The notes under the pieces: generated by a model
Databases searched by the model: none
Seen by the model: only the letters and a program-made list of their open reading frames with translations
What the model was told of the DNA's origin: nothing
In this document: positions 8,219 to 15,903 of the stretch, piece after piece
Layout: each line of letters begins with the position of its first letter
How positions within the stretch are numbered: the first letter of the stretch is position 1
Translations under genes and position numbers: made by a program
Assembly: GCA_023388175.1 (NCBI GenBank)
Contig: JAEWGT010000009.1
Span: forward strand, 434,001 to 498,000
Source: Pseudomonadota bacterium
GTDB taxonomy: Bacteria > Pseudomonadota > Alphaproteobacteria > Rhizobiales > Devosiaceae
Direction of reading: 5' to 3'
DNA length: 64,000 nucleotides

Positions 8219-9628
8219 ATGACTGATTTTCGCCCCGCAAGCCGACATCTGGATTTGGGTGACGCCTTTTTCGATCGCGTCGCGCCCGCCGATTTCCCCC
8301 AAACCATTCTGCGCCACCGCGACCGGCGCTGGGCCGAACGGGTTGGTCTGGGCCATCTCTCCGAAGCGCAATGGCTTGCCCATTTCGGCCGCTATGAGCC
8401 ATTGCCCGGCTCGCTGCCTGCCCCGCTCGCCCTGCGCTATCACGGGCATCAGTTCCGCTCCTACAATCCCGACCTGGGCGATGGGCGCGGCTTTCTCTTT
8501 GCCCAGTGCATCGATCCCACAGATGGGCGACTGCTGGATATCGGCACCAAGGGGTCGGGCAAGACCCCATGGTCGCGCGGTGGCGATGGCCGCCTGACGC
8601 TCAAGGGCGGGGTGCGCGAAGTGCTGGCCACCGAAATGCTCGAAGCCCTTGGCGTCTACACATCCAAAAGTTTCTCGCTGGTCGAAACGGGGGAGCAACT
8701 CTATCGCGGCGACGAGCCGTCTCCGGCGCGTTCATCAACGCTATGCAGGCTCAGCCACAGCCATATCCGCATCGGCACGTTCCAGCGTCTCGCCTATCTC
8801 GAAGACGAGGCCAATCTGGAGCGCCTGCTCGACTATTGCATTGCCAATTACTACCCGGACCTGGCCGGTTCGGATGACAAGGCCGCGGCCTTCCTGCATG
8901 CCGTAACCGCCAATGTCGCCCGCCTCGGCGCGCAGTGGATTGCCGCCGGTTTCGTTCACGGCGTCCTCAATACCGACAATATCAACATCACCGGCGAAAG
9001 CTTTGACTACGGCCCCTGGCGCTTTCTGCCGGCTTATGATCCCGCCTTCACCGCTGCCTATTTCGACGAAACCGGTCTTTACGCCTTCGGTCGCCAGCCC
9101 GATACGCTCGCCTGGAACCTGACGCGGCTCGCCGAATGCTTGCTGCCACTCTCGTCCGTTGAACAGCTTGAGCCGGCGCTGAACACCATGTGGCCGATCT
9201 TCCGCGAGCAATTGCCACGCCAGATGCTGCGCCGCCTTGGCCTCGCGCCGCGGGATGTCGAACAGGACGGCGCCCTGGTCACCGCGATCTTCGGCTTTCT
9301 TTCCGCCACCCAGGCCCCCTATGAGCAGTTTTTCTTCGATTGGCGTGGCGGCGGCGTAAGCACCGAACGCGCGGCAAAAAGCCCCTCGGTCGATTATTAT
9401 TCCAGCGACGCCTTTCGGCCCGTCGCCGACCTCATGGAAGTCTATCGCCCTGCCGCTGACCTCAATCTGGACCATCCATATTTTGCTGCAATGCGCCCCC
9501 GTACCATGTTGATCGACGAGGTTGAGGCGATCTGGGCGCCGATTGCCGAGCATGACGACTGGAGCCTGTTCGAAAGCACACTTTCCGAAATCGCCGCGAT
9601 GCGCGATGCCTATGGCATCGTGCCTTAG
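8219..9628 (+). CDS. selO: SelO/YdiU protein adenylyltransferase
   Basis: A 469-residue SelO-family pseudokinase that transfers AMP to protein side chains. The glycine-rich and basic segment GTKGSGKTPWSRGGDGRLT is present near residues 104-122, followed by KGGVREVLATEML. The metal-binding and catalytic region HGVLNTDNINITGESFDYGP matches the family pattern around residues 245-264. The protein has no C-terminal cysteine near its end, whereas several relatives have Cys or Sec there. The start at 8219 gives MTDFRPASRHL, the usual N-terminus. SelO in E. coli AMPylates metabolic enzymes during oxidative stress. The gene is followed 9 bp later by the gamma-carbonic anhydrase gene. Confidence 0.93.
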   Translation: MTDFRPASRHLDLGDAFFDRVAPADFPQTILRHRDRRWAERVGLGHLSEAQWLAHFGRYEPLPGSLPAPLALRYHGHQFRSYNPDLGDGRGFLFAQCIDPTDGRLLDIGTKGSGKTPWSRGGDGRLTLKGGVREVLATEMLEALGVYTSKSFSLVETGEQLYRGDEPSPARSSTLCRLSHSHIRIGTFQRLAYLEDEANLERLLDYCIANYYPDLAGSDDKAAAFLHAVTANVARLGAQWIAAGFVHGVLNTDNINITGESFDYGPWRFLPAYDPAFTAAYFDETGLYAFGRQPDTLAWNLTRLAECLLPLSSVEQLEPALNTMWPIFREQLPRQMLRRLGLAPRDVEQDGALVTAIFGFLSATQAPYEQFFFDWRGGGVSTERAAKSPSVDYYSSDAFRPVADLMEVYRPAADLNLDHPYFAAMRPRTMLIDEVEAIWAPIAEHDDWSLFESTLSEIAAMRDAYGIVP

Positions 9629-9637
9629 GAGAAAATC

Positions 9638-10192
9638 ATGCCTGTTTATTCGCTGGACAATATCGCGCCCCGCATCGACCCCGATGTAGCTTTCATTGCC
9701 CCAAACGCCGTATTGATCGGCGATGTGGTCATTGGCGCTGACGTCGGCATTTGGTTTGGCGTGGTTGCACGTGGCGATATCGAAACCATCACCATTGGTG
9801 CCCGGACGAATGTGCAGGAAAACAGTGTGCTCCACACCGATAGTGGCTATCCGCTGCTGATCGGCGAGAATGTCACCATTGGCCACGCAGCCATTGTGCA
9901 TGGCTGCACCATTGGCGACAATTCCCTGATCGGCATGAGTGCGACCGTGCTAAATGGCGCCAAAATCGGGAAAAACTGCCTGATCGGCGCCAATGCGCTG
10001 GTCACCGAGGGCAAGGTCATCCCGGACAATTCCCTGGTGATGGGCGCGCCGGCAAAAGTCGTGCGCGAGATCGATGCCGAGGGGGAGAAGGCCTTGGCCG
10101 CCTCCGCCGCGCGCTATGTGGCCAATGCCAGACGCTTCGCGTCCGGCATGAAGCTGCATGGTCCGGGCGGGCCGGATTTCGACCCCGCCTAG
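9638..10192 (+). CDS. Gamma-carbonic anhydrase family protein (YrdA/PaaY-like)
   Basis: A 184-residue left-handed beta-helix protein built of hexapeptide repeats. Metal ligands appear as His in SVLHTDSGYP and in GHAAIVHGCTIG. A Shine-Dalgarno GGAG lies just upstream of the ATG at 9638, and the gene starts 9 bp after selO, so the two are probably co-transcribed. Relatives are trimeric, with weak or regulated carbonic anhydrase activity or thioesterase-like roles (PaaY), so the exact reaction is open. The stop overlaps the convergent pccR stop by a few bases. Confidence 0.9.
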   Translation: MPVYSLDNIAPRIDPDVAFIAPNAVLIGDVVIGADVGIWFGVVARGDIETITIGARTNVQENSVLHTDSGYPLLIGENVTIGHAAIVHGCTIGDNSLIGMSATVLNGAKIGKNCLIGANALVTEGKVIPDNSLVMGAPAKVVREIDAEGEKALAASAARYVANARRFASGMKLHGPGGPDFDPA

Positions 10193-11601
10193 TCGATCTC
10201 GTAGGGGATCACACTCCGCCGGTCTGCCGGCACCGAAATGCCTGATGCCAGTGGGGGAACCGCGCGTTGCGGGCATTGGCGGCGTTCGCAAATGCGGCAG
10301 GAAATGCCGATGGGCTCGAACACTGCCTTGGTGAGATCGAGGTCATCGGCATAGACCAGACGCCCGGCATGGGAGATTTCGCAGCCCAGCGCATAGGCGT
10401 AGCGGCGCGTGGTGCCGCGATAGCCGCCCATCCGCTTCTCATGGCTCCAGGCGAGGCAGAGATAGCGCTTCCCATCCGGCGTCTCGGCCAGTTGGCGGAT
10501 GATCTGCCCATGGGCCTCGAACGCCCGGTGGACATTCCACAATGGGCACGCGCCGCCGAAGCGGGCGAATTGCAGCGCCGTGGCCGAATGGCGCTTGGTG
10601 ATGGTGCCCGCCGCGTCGACCCGCGCAAAAAAGAACGGTACGCCGCGTTCGCGGGGACGCTGCATGGTCGAAAGCCGGTGCGCCACCTGCTCCAGACTGG
10701 CCCCGAAGACCCGAGCCAGTTCCTCGATGTCGAACCGATAGCCATCTGCGGCCTTGAGAAAGGCGCCATAGGGCATGTGCAGCGCCCCGGCGAAATAATT
10801 GGTCAGCCCCATGCGGGCAATGGCGCGCGATTCCTGTGCCTTGAAACTCGCGCCGTCGAGCAGGTCCTCAATCAGGGTCGCCTGTTCCAGCCCGCCCAGC
10901 ATGGTGGCAATGCGGAAGAACTGGCTGGAGGGGTCGAGGTGAGAGTTGACCCGAAGGGTACGGCTGCCGCGGTCGAATTCAACCAGCCTTTCGGCGCTGG
11001 CCGGTGGTCCGATGATCACGCCAATGTCGTGCATTTCTGCGCAATAGTCGACCAGCCGCCGCAGTCTTTCGGGCCCGAATGCGCCCAGTTCGCCTGCCAG
11101 GGCCTCCGCAGCCCGGTCCAGGGGGTCTATATAGTTATCGGCATAATGGAAAAAATCGCGCACTTCCTCATAGGCAGTTGTGACCCCGCTTTGTGGATCG
11201 CGCGACAGGGCTGCATCCATGCCCGCCAGCCGTTCATTGGATTTCCGATAGGCCCCGTAGAGCGCGAGAACGGCGCGCGCCATGTCAGGCGCATTGCTGG
11301 CGACGCTCTTGAGCTCTTGCAGGTTGGGCACCGCCTCGCCAAACACCGGATCGGCAAGCGCTTCTCGCAGATCGATCACCAGCCGGTCAGACGCATCTGT
11401 GGCCAGGCTGGCCAGATCGAGGTGGAAATGCTCCGACAGGGCCAGCATCACCGCAGCGGTCAGCGGCCGCTGATTGGACTCGATCTGGTTGACATAGGAT
11501 GGCGAGATTTCAAGCCGCGCCGCGAGCTCGGCCTGGGTCAGCTTGTGCTGCGCCCGCAAGGCTCGCAACCGTGCGCCGGCAAACACCTTTTTCGGCGCCA
11601 T
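10189..11601 (-). CDS. pccR: Short-chain fatty acyl-CoA regulator, PccR/RamB type
   Basis: A 470-residue regulator. The N-terminal XRE helix-turn-helix (residues 8-63, LTQAELAARLEISPSYVNQIESNQ) is followed by an IrrE/DUF955-like region and a C-terminal DUF2083 region with the cysteine cluster CRICERRQC. This ScfR layout is known from RamB, MccR and PccR. In Rhodobacter sphaeroides PccR controls propionyl-CoA carboxylase and binds beside pccB. Here the gene is divergent from pccB across 120 bp and is followed by the whole propionate pathway, so the same role is likely. The inducer is presumably a short acyl-CoA. The gene symbol is assigned by context and architecture. Confidence 0.88.
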   Translation of the reverse strand: MAPKKVFAGARLRALRAQHKLTQAELAARLEISPSYVNQIESNQRPLTAAVMLALSEHFHLDLASLATDASDRLVIDLREALADPVFGEAVPNLQELKSVASNAPDMARAVLALYGAYRKSNERLAGMDAALSRDPQSGVTTAYEEVRDFFHYADNYIDPLDRAAEALAGELGAFGPERLRRLVDYCAEMHDIGVIIGPPASAERLVEFDRGSRTLRVNSHLDPSSQFFRIATMLGGLEQATLIEDLLDGASFKAQESRAIARMGLTNYFAGALHMPYGAFLKAADGYRFDIEELARVFGASLEQVAHRLSTMQRPRERGVPFFFARVDAAGTITKRHSATALQFARFGGACPLWNVHRAFEAHGQIIRQLAETPDGKRYLCLAWSHEKRMGGYRGTTRRYAYALGCEISHAGRLVYADDLDLTKAVFEPIGISCRICERRQCPQRAVPPLASGISVPADRRSVIPYEID

Positions 11602-11640
11602 TACACAACCTCACAAAATTACAGCCCTGTTATTGTGTGA
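11601..11640. promoter_or_regulatory. Candidate PccR operator between pccR and pccB
   Basis: Three related octamers lie in 40 bp: TTACACAA (11601-11608), TCACAAAA (11611-11618) and the inverted TTGTGTGA (11633-11640). The last two form an inverted repeat matching at 7 of 8 positions. The first overlaps the start codon of pccR. The position fits a divergent, autoregulated operator. It does not contain the TTTGCAAA-type core I recall for RamB/PccR, so the assignment is only inferred. Confidence 0.45.
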
Positions 11641-11721
11641 TTGTAGCAGGTGCGCCCTTTCCTGTCTTGGGTCATGGACCACGGCGCGCTAGAGTGGACC
11701 AAACATTCCGGGAGGCTGCCC

Positions 11722-13254
11722 ATGCAGGACATCATTTCCGCCCTTGAAGCCAAACGCGACAACGCGCGGTTGGGCGGCGGTCAGCGGCGTATCGATATCC
11801 AGCATGGCAAGGGCAAACTCACCGCGCGCGAACGGCTCGACGTGCTGCTCGATCCGGGTTCTTTTGAAGAATACGACATGTTCGTCACCCATCGCGCGCG
11901 GGATTTCGGCATGGAGGAGACGATCATTCCCGGCGACGGTGTCGTCACCGGCTGGGGCACGATTGATGGCCGGCTGGTCTATGTGTTCAGCCAGGATTTC
12001 ACCGTCTTCGGCGGCTCGCTCAGCGAAACCCATGCGCAGAAAATCTGCAAGATCATGGACCTCGCCATGCAGAATGGCGCGCCAGTGATCGGGCTCAACG
12101 ATTCCGGCGGCGCGCGTATTCAGGAAGGCGTGGCGGCGCTTGGCGGTTATGCCGATGTGTTCTGGCGCAATGTGCAGGCCTCGGGCGCGGTGCCGCAGAT
12201 TTCGGTGATCATGGGTCCCTGTGCCGGCGGCGCGGTCTATTCCCCGGCCATGACCGACTTCATCTATATGGTGGAGGACAGTAGCTATATGTTCGTGACC
12301 GGTCCCGATGTGGTGAAAACCGTCACCAACGAGATCGTCACGCAGGAGGAACTCGGCGGCGCCTCGACGCACACGAAAATCTCCTCGGTAGCCGACGCGG
12401 CCTTTGCCAATGACATCGAGACCCTGCTCGAAGTGCGGCGGCTTTTTTCCTATCTGCCGCTCGCCGCCGGGCAGAAGCCGCCGCGCCTGCCCACGCACGA
12501 CCCCGTGGACCGCCGCGACGACAAGCTCGACACCATCATTCCCGACAGCGCCAACAAGCCGTATGACATGCGCGAGGTGATCACCACCGTCGCCGATGAG
12601 GGCGAATTCCTCGAAATCCAGAAGGATCATGCCGGCAATATCCTGTGTGGCTTCATCCGGCTTGATGGCAACACCGTGGGCGTCGTCGCCAATCAGCCGC
12701 TGGTGCTGGCCGGGTGCCTCGACATCAATGCGAGCAAGAAAGCCGCGCGCTTCATCCGCTTCTGCGACAGTTTTGAAATCCCCATCCTGACCTTTGTCGA
12801 TGTGCCCGGTTTCCTCCCCGGCGTGGCGCAGGAATATGGCGGCATCATCAAGCATGGCGCCAAGCTGCTCTTCGCCTATTCCGAGGCCACGGTGCCGCTG
12901 GTGACCGTCATCACCCGCAAAGCCTATGGCGGCGCCTATGACGTGATGGCGTCCAAGCATATCAAGGCCGACGTCAACTATGCTTGGCCATCAGCCGAAA
13001 TCGCCGTCATGGGCGCCAAGGGGGCGACGGAAATTCTCTATCGCTCGGAATTGGGCGACAAGGAGAAAATCGCCCAGCGCACGGCGGATTACGAAGCCCG
13101 GTTCGCCAACCCGTTCGTCGCTGCCGAACGCGGCTTCATCGACGACGTCATCATGCCCCACGGCACGCGGCGGCGTGTGATCCGCGCCTTCTCGACCCTG
13201 CGGCACAAGAGCATGCAGGGGCCGAAGAAGAAGCATGACAATATTCCGTTGTGA
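11722..13254 (+). CDS. pccB: Propionyl-CoA carboxylase beta chain
   Basis: A 510-residue carboxyltransferase subunit. It carries both crotonase-like halves: GLNDSGGARIQEGVAALGGY for the acyl-CoA site in the first, and TFVDVPGFLPGVAQEYGGII with RKAYGGAYDVM in the second. It transfers CO2 from biotin on the alpha chain to propionyl-CoA, giving methylmalonyl-CoA. The ATG at 11722 has a GGAGG 7 bases upstream. It opens a five-gene row with a DUF559 gene, pccA, mcm and mce, and lies opposite the regulator pccR. Length is the usual one for PccB. Confidence 0.96.
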   Translation: MQDIISALEAKRDNARLGGGQRRIDIQHGKGKLTARERLDVLLDPGSFEEYDMFVTHRARDFGMEETIIPGDGVVTGWGTIDGRLVYVFSQDFTVFGGSLSETHAQKICKIMDLAMQNGAPVIGLNDSGGARIQEGVAALGGYADVFWRNVQASGAVPQISVIMGPCAGGAVYSPAMTDFIYMVEDSSYMFVTGPDVVKTVTNEIVTQEELGGASTHTKISSVADAAFANDIETLLEVRRLFSYLPLAAGQKPPRLPTHDPVDRRDDKLDTIIPDSANKPYDMREVITTVADEGEFLEIQKDHAGNILCGFIRLDGNTVGVVANQPLVLAGCLDINASKKAARFIRFCDSFEIPILTFVDVPGFLPGVAQEYGGIIKHGAKLLFAYSEATVPLVTVITRKAYGGAYDVMASKHIKADVNYAWPSAEIAVMGAKGATEILYRSELGDKEKIAQRTADYEARFANPFVAAERGFIDDVIMPHGTRRRVIRAFSTLRHKSMQGPKKKHDNIPL

Positions 13255-13280
13255 GGATGGGCTGGTGATGACTGCAACAT

Positions 13281-13410
13281 ACCCCCACCCCTGTCCCCTC
13301 CCCACAAGGGGGAGGGAGACGAAGGAGCCGCAAGCTCAACGCAATAATTTGGACCAGTTGATTGGGAGTGTCTCCCTCCCCCTTGTGGGGAGGGAGACAG
13401 GGGTGGGGGT
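13281..13410. repeat. REPIN-like element, copy 1 (between pccB and the DUF559 gene)
   Basis: Two arms, 13281-13319 and 13371-13410, are near-perfect reverse complements; the right arm has one extra base. Each arm also contains its own hairpin, CCCTCCCC facing GGGGAGGG. The spacer is about 51 bases. The ACCCCCACC ends point outward. The same design recurs four more times in the window. It fills most of the gap between pccB (stop 13254) and the next start (13415) and would form a long hairpin in the operon mRNA. Confidence 0.85.
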
Positions 13411-13414
13411 GCCT

Positions 13415-13741
13415 ATGAGCACGGAACGCGCCCGCCAACTCCGTCGCAACGCCACCGCTCCCGAGCGTGCCATGTGGCGCCTGCTATATCCTTTGCGGCA
13501 CGACCACAATTTTCGCCGTCAGGTGCCGCTCGGTTCCTATTACGCGGATTTTGCCTGTCACGCCCTGAAGCTGGTGATCGAGATCGATGGCGACACGCAT
13601 GGTGCTGATGACGCCCGCTTCTACGATGCCGCGCGGACCCGCTTCATTGAGGCAGAAGGCTATCGGGTTATCCGTTTCACAAATGATGCCGAGGGCGTAT
13701 TCGACAGCATCACCATGGCAATAAAGGCTGACGCCTCATGA
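13415..13741 (+). CDS. DUF559 endonuclease-like protein
   Basis: A 108-residue protein of the DUF559 family, which has the fold of very-short-patch-repair and other PD-(D/E)xK nucleases. Typical features: ARQLRRNATAPERAMWRLL at the N-terminus, ADF then VIEIDGDTH with the acidic residues and histidine, and ARTRFIEAEGYRVIRFTN at the C-terminus. Nuclease activity has not been shown for most members. I start at 13415 because the longer frame only translates the repeat. Its stop overlaps the pccA start (ATGA), so it is embedded in the propionate operon, where it has no obvious metabolic role. It may have arrived together with the adjacent REPIN-like element. Confidence 0.82.
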   Translation: MSTERARQLRRNATAPERAMWRLLYPLRHDHNFRRQVPLGSYYADFACHALKLVIEIDGDTHGADDARFYDAARTRFIEAEGYRVIRFTNDAEGVFDSITMAIKADAS

Positions 13742-15717
13742 TCACCAAGCTCCTCATCGCCAATCGCGGCGAAATCGCCTGCCGGGTTATCAAGACCGCA
13801 AAGAAGATGGGCATTGCCACGGTGGCCGTCTATTCCGACGCCGACCGCGAGGCGCTGCATGTGCGCATGGCCGACGAGGCCGTCCATATCGGCGCGTCGC
13901 CGGCCAAGGAAAGCTATCTCCAGATCGACAAGATCGTGGCCGCCTGCAAGCAAACCGGCGCGCAGGCGGTGCATCCCGGATACGGCTTCCTGTCGGAAAA
14001 TGCTGCTTTCTCCGCCGTGCTCGAAAAGGCAGGGATCATCTTTGTCGGCCCGCCGCCCAAGGCGATCGAGGCCATGGGCGACAAAATCACCAGCAAGAAG
14101 CTCGCCGCCGAGGCTGGCGTTTCGACCGTACCCGGCCATATGGGTCTGATCGACGACGCCGAACATGCCGTCACCATCGCCAAATCCATCGGCTACCCGG
14201 TTATGATCAAGGCGTCCGCGGGCGGTGGCGGCAAGGGCATGCGTATCGCCTGGAACGATGCGGAGGCGCGCGAGGGTTTTGAACGCTCCAAGTCAGAGGC
14301 GGCAAGTTCGTTTGGCGATGACCGTATCTTCATCGAGAAATTCGTCACCGAGCCGCGCCATATCGAAATCCAGCTCATCGCCGATGGTCATGGCAATGTG
14401 CTTTATCTGAATGAGCGCGAATGCTCGATCCAGCGGCGCAATCAGAAGGTGATCGAAGAAGCGCCCTCGCCCTTCTTGGATGAGGCGACCCGCAAGGCCA
14501 TGGGCGAGCAGTCGGTCGCCCTGGCAAATGCGGTGGGCTACAAGAGTGCCGGAACGGTGGAATTCATCGTCGACAAGGACCGCAATTTCTACTTCCTCGA
14601 AATGAATACCCGCCTTCAGGTCGAGCATCCGGTGACCGAGTTGATCACCGGCCTCGATCTGGTGGAACTCATGCTGCGCGTCGCCAATGGCGAAACGCTG
14701 TCGCTCACCCAGGAACAGGTGCAACGCAACGGCTGGGCCATTGAGAGCCGGCTTTACGCCGAAGACCCCTATCGCAATTTCCTGCCCTCCACCGGGCGAT
14801 TGACGCGCTATCGCCCGCCCGCCGAGAGCGCATCTGAAACGCTGGTTGTGCGCAACGATACCGGCGTGTTCGAAGGCGGGGAGATTTCCACCTTCTACGA
14901 TCCTATGATCGCCAAGCTCTGCACCTGGGCGCCGACCCGGCTGGAAGCGGTGGACGCGATGGCGATTGCGTTGGACAGCTTTGAGGTGGAAGGCGTGGGC
15001 AACAACCTGCCCTTTCTGTCCACCGTCATGGAGCAGGGCCGCTTCCGGGAGGGACGGCTGACAACTGGCTATATTGCCGAGGAATTTCCCGAGGGTTTTG
15101 CCGGGGCGCAACTCAGCGACGACCATCATTTCGATATCGTTGCCGCAGCAGCCATGCTGATGGCGCGACGCGAACAGCGCCGCGCCGGCGCCATGGCCGA
15201 AAGCCGCTGGCATGTGCAGATCGGCGACAGAGGCGAGACGGTGGTCCTGCACGAGCATGGCCCCGATATCCTCGTCGATCTCGACTGGCGCTCCGAAGCC
15301 GTTCGGCTGACCTGGCAGCCCGGCGACAGTCTGGCGCATCTGGACTGGTCCGGGGGGCGCCACGCCGTGCTCAAGGTTGATCCCACCACGTCCGGTTTCC
15401 GCATCCGCTATCGGGGGGCTGATCTCAAGGTGCTCGTACTGCGCCCGCATGTGGCGCAATATCTCAAACACATGCCGATCAAAGTGCAGCCGGACATGAG
15501 CAAGTTCCTGCTCTGCCCCATGCCCGGTCAGGTCGTGCGGATCGACGTGAAGGAAGGCGACGTGGTCGAGGATGGCCAGACCCTCGCCATCGTCGAAGCC
15601 ATGAAGATGGAAAACGTTCTGAAGGCCGAAAAGCGGGCGCGGGTGGCCAAGGTGCATGTCGTGCCTGGCGCCGTGCTGGCGGTGGATCAGGTCATGCTCG
15701 AATTCGAGGCGGTGTGA
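13738..15717 (+). CDS. pccA: Propionyl-CoA carboxylase alpha chain (biotin carboxylase + BCCP)
   Basis: A 659-residue biotin-dependent subunit. The biotin carboxylase half starts KLLIANRGEIACRV, with the ATP-grasp loop KASAGGGGKGMRI and the active-site stretch FLEMNTRLQVEHPVTE. A linking domain follows. The C-terminal biotinyl domain has CPMPGQVV and the biotinylated lysine at about residue 623 in EAMKMEN. It carboxylates biotin with bicarbonate and ATP and pairs with PccB. The ATG overlaps the stop of the DUF559 gene by 4 bases. It is followed by the second REPIN-like element and then mcm. Confidence 0.96.
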   Translation: MITKLLIANRGEIACRVIKTAKKMGIATVAVYSDADREALHVRMADEAVHIGASPAKESYLQIDKIVAACKQTGAQAVHPGYGFLSENAAFSAVLEKAGIIFVGPPPKAIEAMGDKITSKKLAAEAGVSTVPGHMGLIDDAEHAVTIAKSIGYPVMIKASAGGGGKGMRIAWNDAEAREGFERSKSEAASSFGDDRIFIEKFVTEPRHIEIQLIADGHGNVLYLNERECSIQRRNQKVIEEAPSPFLDEATRKAMGEQSVALANAVGYKSAGTVEFIVDKDRNFYFLEMNTRLQVEHPVTELITGLDLVELMLRVANGETLSLTQEQVQRNGWAIESRLYAEDPYRNFLPSTGRLTRYRPPAESASETLVVRNDTGVFEGGEISTFYDPMIAKLCTWAPTRLEAVDAMAIALDSFEVEGVGNNLPFLSTVMEQGRFREGRLTTGYIAEEFPEGFAGAQLSDDHHFDIVAAAAMLMARREQRRAGAMAESRWHVQIGDRGETVVLHEHGPDILVDLDWRSEAVRLTWQPGDSLAHLDWSGGRHAVLKVDPTTSGFRIRYRGADLKVLVLRPHVAQYLKHMPIKVQPDMSKFLLCPMPGQVVRIDVKEGDVVEDGQTLAIVEAMKMENVLKAEKRARVAKVHVVPGAVLAVDQVMLEFEAV

Positions 15718-15752
15718 TGAGCGGTACACATGCAGGGTTGCCGGTTCTTTCG

Positions 15753-15870
15753 CCTCCCTCCCCCTTGAGGGGAGGGATTGAGGGTGGGGGTTCTGAATTG
15801 TTCGCAGACACAGTGGCCTGTTGGAACCGCAGAACCCCAACCCCGGCCCTCCCCTCAAGGGGGAGGGAGG
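15753..15870. repeat. REPIN-like element, copy 2 (between pccA and mcm)
   Basis: The left arm 15753-15794 and right arm 15831-15870 are reverse complements apart from a few bases in the middle of the stem. In this copy the CCTCCCTCCC end points outward and the GGGTGGGGGTTCT end points inward, the opposite of copy 1. Each arm contains the TTGAGGGGAGGG half hairpin. The spacer is about 36 bases. It lies fully between pccA (stop 15717) and mcm (start 15904). Confidence 0.85.
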
Positions 15871-15903
15871 TGCTAACTGGCAATTCGGGGGTGGTAGGGT
15901 TTC

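Noticed and set aside
13281..13410. Possible CRISPR-like repeats
   Set aside because: The arms are two inverted copies with internal hairpins, not direct repeats with regular spacers; the same pairs recur far apart as REPIN-like units. No cas genes are present.
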